Origin: Tomocerus qinae
Taxonomy: Eukaryota > Arthropoda > Collembola > Entomobryomorpha > Tomoceridae
NCBI GenBank assembly: GCA_020055645.1
Contig: CM034546.1
Coordinates: forward strand, 38,378,001-38,442,000
Direction of reading: 5' to 3'
DNA: 64,000 bases
Position 1 is the first letter of the stretch, and every line of letters begins with the position of its first letter. This document shows, one piece after another, positions 55,228-64,000 of this stretch. The notes beneath the pieces were generated by a model. That model worked only from the letters and a program-made list of their open reading frames with translations, was not told the DNA's origin and searched no databases. Position numbers and translations under genes: made by a program.

Positions 55228-55636
55228 ATGCCTTTTGCAGTAATTACGTAAGTTTTAAATTCATTCTGAAAAATGGAAAAACTATCTATATGTAAGTCGA
55301 ATAACAATGAATAAAACAAATTTTTATTAATTTTGAAGTTTGGGTACTGGAAGAAAAGACACTAGTGCTGGCTTCAAAGATACTCAGGACTGGTATATTC
55401 GTGTCAGAGGATTAAACAAAGAAGAATATGCAAGTTTAGGGAAGATACTAGATAAAAAATCTCCTCAAGCGTACATAATACAATCATTGATGGCTGTACC
55501 CCCAATGATATCCATCATTTCGGTATTAAACCATTTGGAAAAATGTGGCTACAAGCTTGTTTCCAATACTTTCGGTACGTCGGATGGCGTTCAAGTTCAT
55601 ACTTGGACTTTACAAAAAATATCCGGAAATTATTGA
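55228..55636 (+). CDS. GTP cyclohydrolase I feedback regulator-like protein, intact
   Basis: Exon 1 is 55228-55247 (MPFAVIT, phase 2) with donor GTAAGT. Exon 2 is 55339-55636 after TTTTGAAG. The product is 105 aa. The start MP-[FY] and the C-terminal half PPMISIISVLNHLEKCGYKL, then an S..G..Q...W.L.K pattern (SDGVQVHTWTLQK), match what I know of GFRP, which is about 84 aa in mammals; here there is an extra ~20-residue stretch before the conserved half. GFRP is a pentamer that docks on GTP cyclohydrolase I and mediates tetrahydrobiopterin inhibition and phenylalanine activation in the cytosol. The call rests on a short motif. A frameshifted paralogue lies at 2121-2527. Confidence 0.55.
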
Positions 55637-57190
55637 CAAGATTTCTTTTCTTATAAAATAGTTCTATTATCTTTTCGGTTTTCCTGAAACCTTCATTTAT
55701 CTATTATATTTGTAATTAATATTTATAACATTATGCCTGCATTACCATTGTATAAGCCGCGGCACTGAGAACAGTTTAATCTTTTTCATTATACTATATG
55801 CGGGAATTCCTTAATACCACTTAAAACACTGTAATTTGTTAATGAAGTGTAAAACCTACAACAAGCATTAACAGAAGCTCGCCTGAGTATAGGGGACCTT
55901 TTGTGTGCACATTTTTGGTAGGATAATAGTAGAAATAAATTTATTTTGCTTACTGATCGAACTTAATTAAAGTGATTATTAAAGTCAAATTAAATCAATA
56001 CTGATCATTTTTCAAAATAAAAATTAAAAAAAACAAATTGATATTGTTATTGACTGTGAATATAATATAAGATAGCTTTGTGCCATCCTTTCCCCCTCCA
56101 AAATTGACTTCTAAATACCTTACCTCTTCATACAAACAAACTGTTTCAATATTCCCTTGCGATTTTTCATCGGTCGACAGGATATAAAGTTAACATATTA
56201 CCTATCTAAACGCACTACCATTCTTATTCATGATTATGACGGTTTTATTTAATTATTATTCAGGGACATGTTTAATTATTTCAATGTACCATTAAATAGC
56301 ATTCTTAAAAATTTAAAAATAGGCTATATTTGACTATCATAGTGAACACAAATGTAATGCAGATTATTAGATTAAAAGTTGAAACGACTGTGTACCAAAT
56401 GAAATCGTCATGCTTCGTTAAACAAAAGCACAATTAAATTTTCAATTTAATCTTTAGTGCTCTCTTTTTTGTCAACTGGAAGCAGTATTGAATTAATAAA
56501 ACATCGTATTATTGTCATTATTGAAAAAGGTGTAATTTAGAAACCCTCCAATGATTTTTATTACCATTTTTAATTTCCACTAGGGTCATTTTTTAAGACG
56601 AAACGTTTATTACAATTATAAAATTTCCTATTAAAAGCAAGCAGAATGAAATGGATAATTTGAAGGTATAATATGTTAACCAATAATGTGGTAATTAATA
56701 CTATATTAATGCATGTTATTTAAGAGCAGAAATTTGTTTGAAAAGCATACAGATTTATTTTGGTTCATGTATTACAACAATTTCTAATATTTCTACACTT
56801 TTTCAATAAGCGCGGCATTATTCCAATCAACAGTAAACCCAAAGAAAAACTTACATATTTTTGGAGCCATAATTTGAGAACCGTTGAACATTAATCAAAA
56901 ATCAATAGAAATCGCCAAAAGCCTATATAGACGATGTTTTTGCCACGTTTGGTTAAATTCCATTAATAATGTCGGAAGTTTTAGTGAGTACGGACTTGTG
57001 GTAGTGTCATCGCGAGGACGGACAGACTGATGACAGATGCAAAGTAAGAGAAAGAATGTTTAGTTTGAAATAACGTCGCAGTAAATGTTTTATACCAAAC
57101 CAGTGTGGCATCAACAAGTAATCAAGTCTGGTAGTTAATAAAAAAATAGTAACCACCCACCGTCAACTATAGCCTCAAATTATAAATAGT
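55637..57190. other. Intergenic, no gene seen
   Basis: Nothing is supported up to ~56930. From there to 57190 it is the third copy of the IR upstream flank (CAAGTCTGGTAGTTAATA and the CAACTATAGCCTCAA stretch), but no IR coding sequence is attached. Confidence 0.5.
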
Positions 57191-57780
57191 CAGTGTACAA
57201 AATTTACCACTTTTTAGCCTTTTTTACCATCACAGTGGTAAAAATGCACTTAATGGTAAAAATGCATTTAATGGTAAAAATGGTAAATTTTAGCGATTGA
57301 TTAGACAGCTGAGTACAGATGCACTAGACTTCTTAAAATATAAGTTTTAAAACTTTATTTTGTGTGAAATATTTCTAATTAGTCCCTTAATCAATTAAAT
57401 TAGTCCTATTTATTTGATTGCACACCAAAAGTTATAAAAGAATGAAGAAGGAAAGATTGTATTTGGTATCGCACATTTAAAATTGATGCTAATTTAATTG
57501 CAATTAATTTCTCAATCGGAAAGTGTTGTTAGCGCCCCCATTGGTTGAATCCTACTCTGATTGATGAACACTTATCAATTTGTGACAACAATGATCATCT
57601 GCTAAGCTATTTCATACTTTGGCACCGAAATTTATTCAAAATTCTAACACGAAATTTAAATGAAACTATTTTTTACCATTTATACCACTTACCACTACTT
57701 TTTAGGTAGTGGTATTTAACGTTAAATACCATTAAAAACCACTTACCACTGGTAAGTGGTAAATGGTATTTTGTACACTG
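57191..57780. mobile_element. hAT-type MITE, 590 bp
   Basis: It starts CAGTGTACAAAAT and ends ATTTTGTACACTG, flanked by the 8-bp duplication TAAATAGT (57183-57190 and 57781-57788). An 8-bp duplication and CAGTG ends are hAT hallmarks. Inside are many copies of the ACCAC/GGTAA motif near both ends (subterminal repeats) and no coding sequence. It splits the flank of the third signal-peptide exon. Confidence 0.9.
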
Positions 57781-57788
57781 TAAATAGT

Positions 57789-58195
57789 GCACCATAAAAT
57801 TCCGAATAGTTCTCACTTTATTACTAATAATCGGTTTATCTATTATTACTCCTATATTATGTATTCAAAAAGTTGCGATTTCAACAAATTTTAGAAAGGT
57901 TTTCAGGAAATATATCCTAAAATCCGCTCTCTACATTAGTAATATATTTTGCATATTATTGAATTATTGTTCATATTTTTTGTGTTCCAATATGGAAAAA
58001 TGTATAATTTCGTGTTTATAATGCAATGCAATAGGTTTTATTGTTTTCAATTTACAAAATACTTTCTCTGCAGAAGATTTGGCCAATGTTGGAATACTCT
58101 GCAATTAATTATTGCGATTGGGGTACAGTATATTGTTAAAATTTATAACGTAGGATTTAAAAACTTTTATTACAGAAAAAGTGGAGCATAAATGA
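57789..58195 (+). pseudogene. Signal-peptide gene, third copy, start codon lost
   Basis: 57794 onward reads xKFRIVLTLLLIIG and then SIITP-like residues, matching the exons at 37170 and 52086, but the start is ATA and no donor follows. The small second exon (EKVEHK then TGA, 58176-58195 after TTACAG) is conserved. Confidence 0.4.
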
Positions 58196-62946
<4,751 letters not shown>

Positions 62947-64000
62947 TAGTTGAGCAGCTGTAATTTCCGCACTGCTATTTATATGTCATCATTTTAAAAG
63001 AATTTATTAGTAGTTATATTTTGTAATGACAGGACTATGAAGTCATCGGAAAGGAAGGTTCTCCCCCGAATCGAAATTCTGTTTTTATTTTATGTTATTG
63101 CCATCAGTTTGTAGAGTGGCCAGTCTTAATTATATTATCTGTATTATATAAACGTCAGTAATGACATCTTCATTGTCCAAAGTATATTATTTTACATCTT
63201 CATGCACAGTGTCGACTTAATGCCGCATGCCGTAAATTTACGGCATTTAGTTTACGGCATACTAAAAATACCGCAGACCATTTTTAGCCACAAGAAGCAG
63301 TTAATTTCAAAAGTATTGCAGTAATTATCATTCCTAGCAATAATAAAAACAGGAATAATACAAATAAGTTGTGTTTTCTTTTAATTTTGACGCTAGTTGA
63401 TTTAAGCATTTTTGATTGTAAGAATTTTTAACTAGTAAATCAGTTAATAAATAATATGGTATATTGCAAGAACCCCATAAACACCTTTTTGTCAACCCCC
63501 TTTCGCCAACACAATTATTGCAAGACTTGTTAATTGAATTTGCCCAACCTCTTCGAATCCTCTTGTTGCAAAATTTACTGTTTGAAGACAACAGTTCGCA
63601 ACAGATACAATATGGCATTTTCTGAATGGATATTGAGAGAATAGAACTCGGGCTAGAACGCAACAATGCAAAAGTTAATGCGAGACCCTACTTGGCCGGT
63701 CTGTCGCAACAACTAATGCATGTCGTCGTTCTACCTTTAGTTCTGCGGCTGTGTATGTGTGTTTCTGTGGCCTTGGAACTCTGATTCGCAGCACATTACT
63801 TCAAATGAAGCTTTAGTGCTCTCCACGTGGGTTATTCGGTTCTAAATAGCAGCAACTAACTTATGAACCAAAGTTCATACCAAACACACACATTTACTTC
63901 CTTACAATATATACATTAACGGAAAAATTTTGATTTATATGCACACGGATTTAATTTAACTGATACATTTTTACACTCTTCATCTTGCTTAATACTTGAC
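62947..64000. other. 3' flank, no gene seen
   Basis: 63228-63245 is an 18-bp palindrome (TGCCGTAAATTTACGGCA). The minus-strand frame 63666-63334 is Cys-rich but matches nothing I know and has no exon signals. Confidence 0.4.

Noticed and set aside
63334-63666. Cys-rich 110-codon frame on the minus strand
   Set aside because: No recognised zinc-finger spacing, no splice or promoter context.

Overview
The window is AT-rich eukaryotic DNA. Its genes have GT-AG introns, it carries expanded arthropod-type chemoreceptor families (gustatory and divergent ionotropic receptors), and it is full of transposable elements. Everything fits an arthropod, probably a hexapod. A springtail is my best guess but the sequence does not prove it.

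Layout. 0-4.9 kb holds a decayed ionotropic-receptor (IR) fragment, a frameshifted copy of a small gene resembling GTP cyclohydrolase I feedback regulator (GFRP), and simple and inverted repeats. 4.88-24.49 kb is a three-layer nest of mobile elements. The outer layer is an element with long terminal inverted repeats (TIRs) holding a minisatellite, plus a FLYWCH remnant. Inside it is an R2-like non-LTR retrotransposon. Inside that, at 6772-22113, is a very young 15.3-kb BEL/Pao LTR element. 25.2-25.9 kb is a two-exon secreted Cys-rich peptide gene. 26.5-47.2 kb is a duplicated block of two gustatory-receptor (GR) genes; one block was hit by an I/Loa-like non-LTR element and the other by a gag-protease-only copia element. 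34-39 kb and 48.5-53 kb are two copies of an IR unit: the first IR is intact, the second is broken and carries a tRNA-bearing TRIM. 55.2 kb has the intact GFRP-like gene, 57.2 kb a hAT MITE, and 59.5-62.9 kb a complete nine-exon family 1 glycoside hydrolase with a perfect 132-bp hairpin in an intron.

The outstanding object is the BEL/Pao element. Between one pair of 599-bp LTRs that differ at one base lie gag-pol, a seven-transmembrane GPCR of the arthropod Moody/Tre1 type, a phlebovirus-like Gn/Gc envelope, and two unrecognised coiled-coil ORFs. The integrase reading frame runs without a stop through a signal peptide into the GPCR. I know of no described LTR element with a captured GPCR. Tre1 and Moody steer germ-cell migration and glial barrier formation in Drosophila, so a role in reaching the germline is an attractive but unproven inference. 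The GPCR and the envelope each have one reading-frame break in this copy.

The second notable object is the 824-bp TRIM at 49378-50201. Each 182/181-bp LTR contains a complete Pol III-type tRNA-like unit (A box, B box, T5 terminator), and the two LTRs differ only in and beside the anticodon arm.
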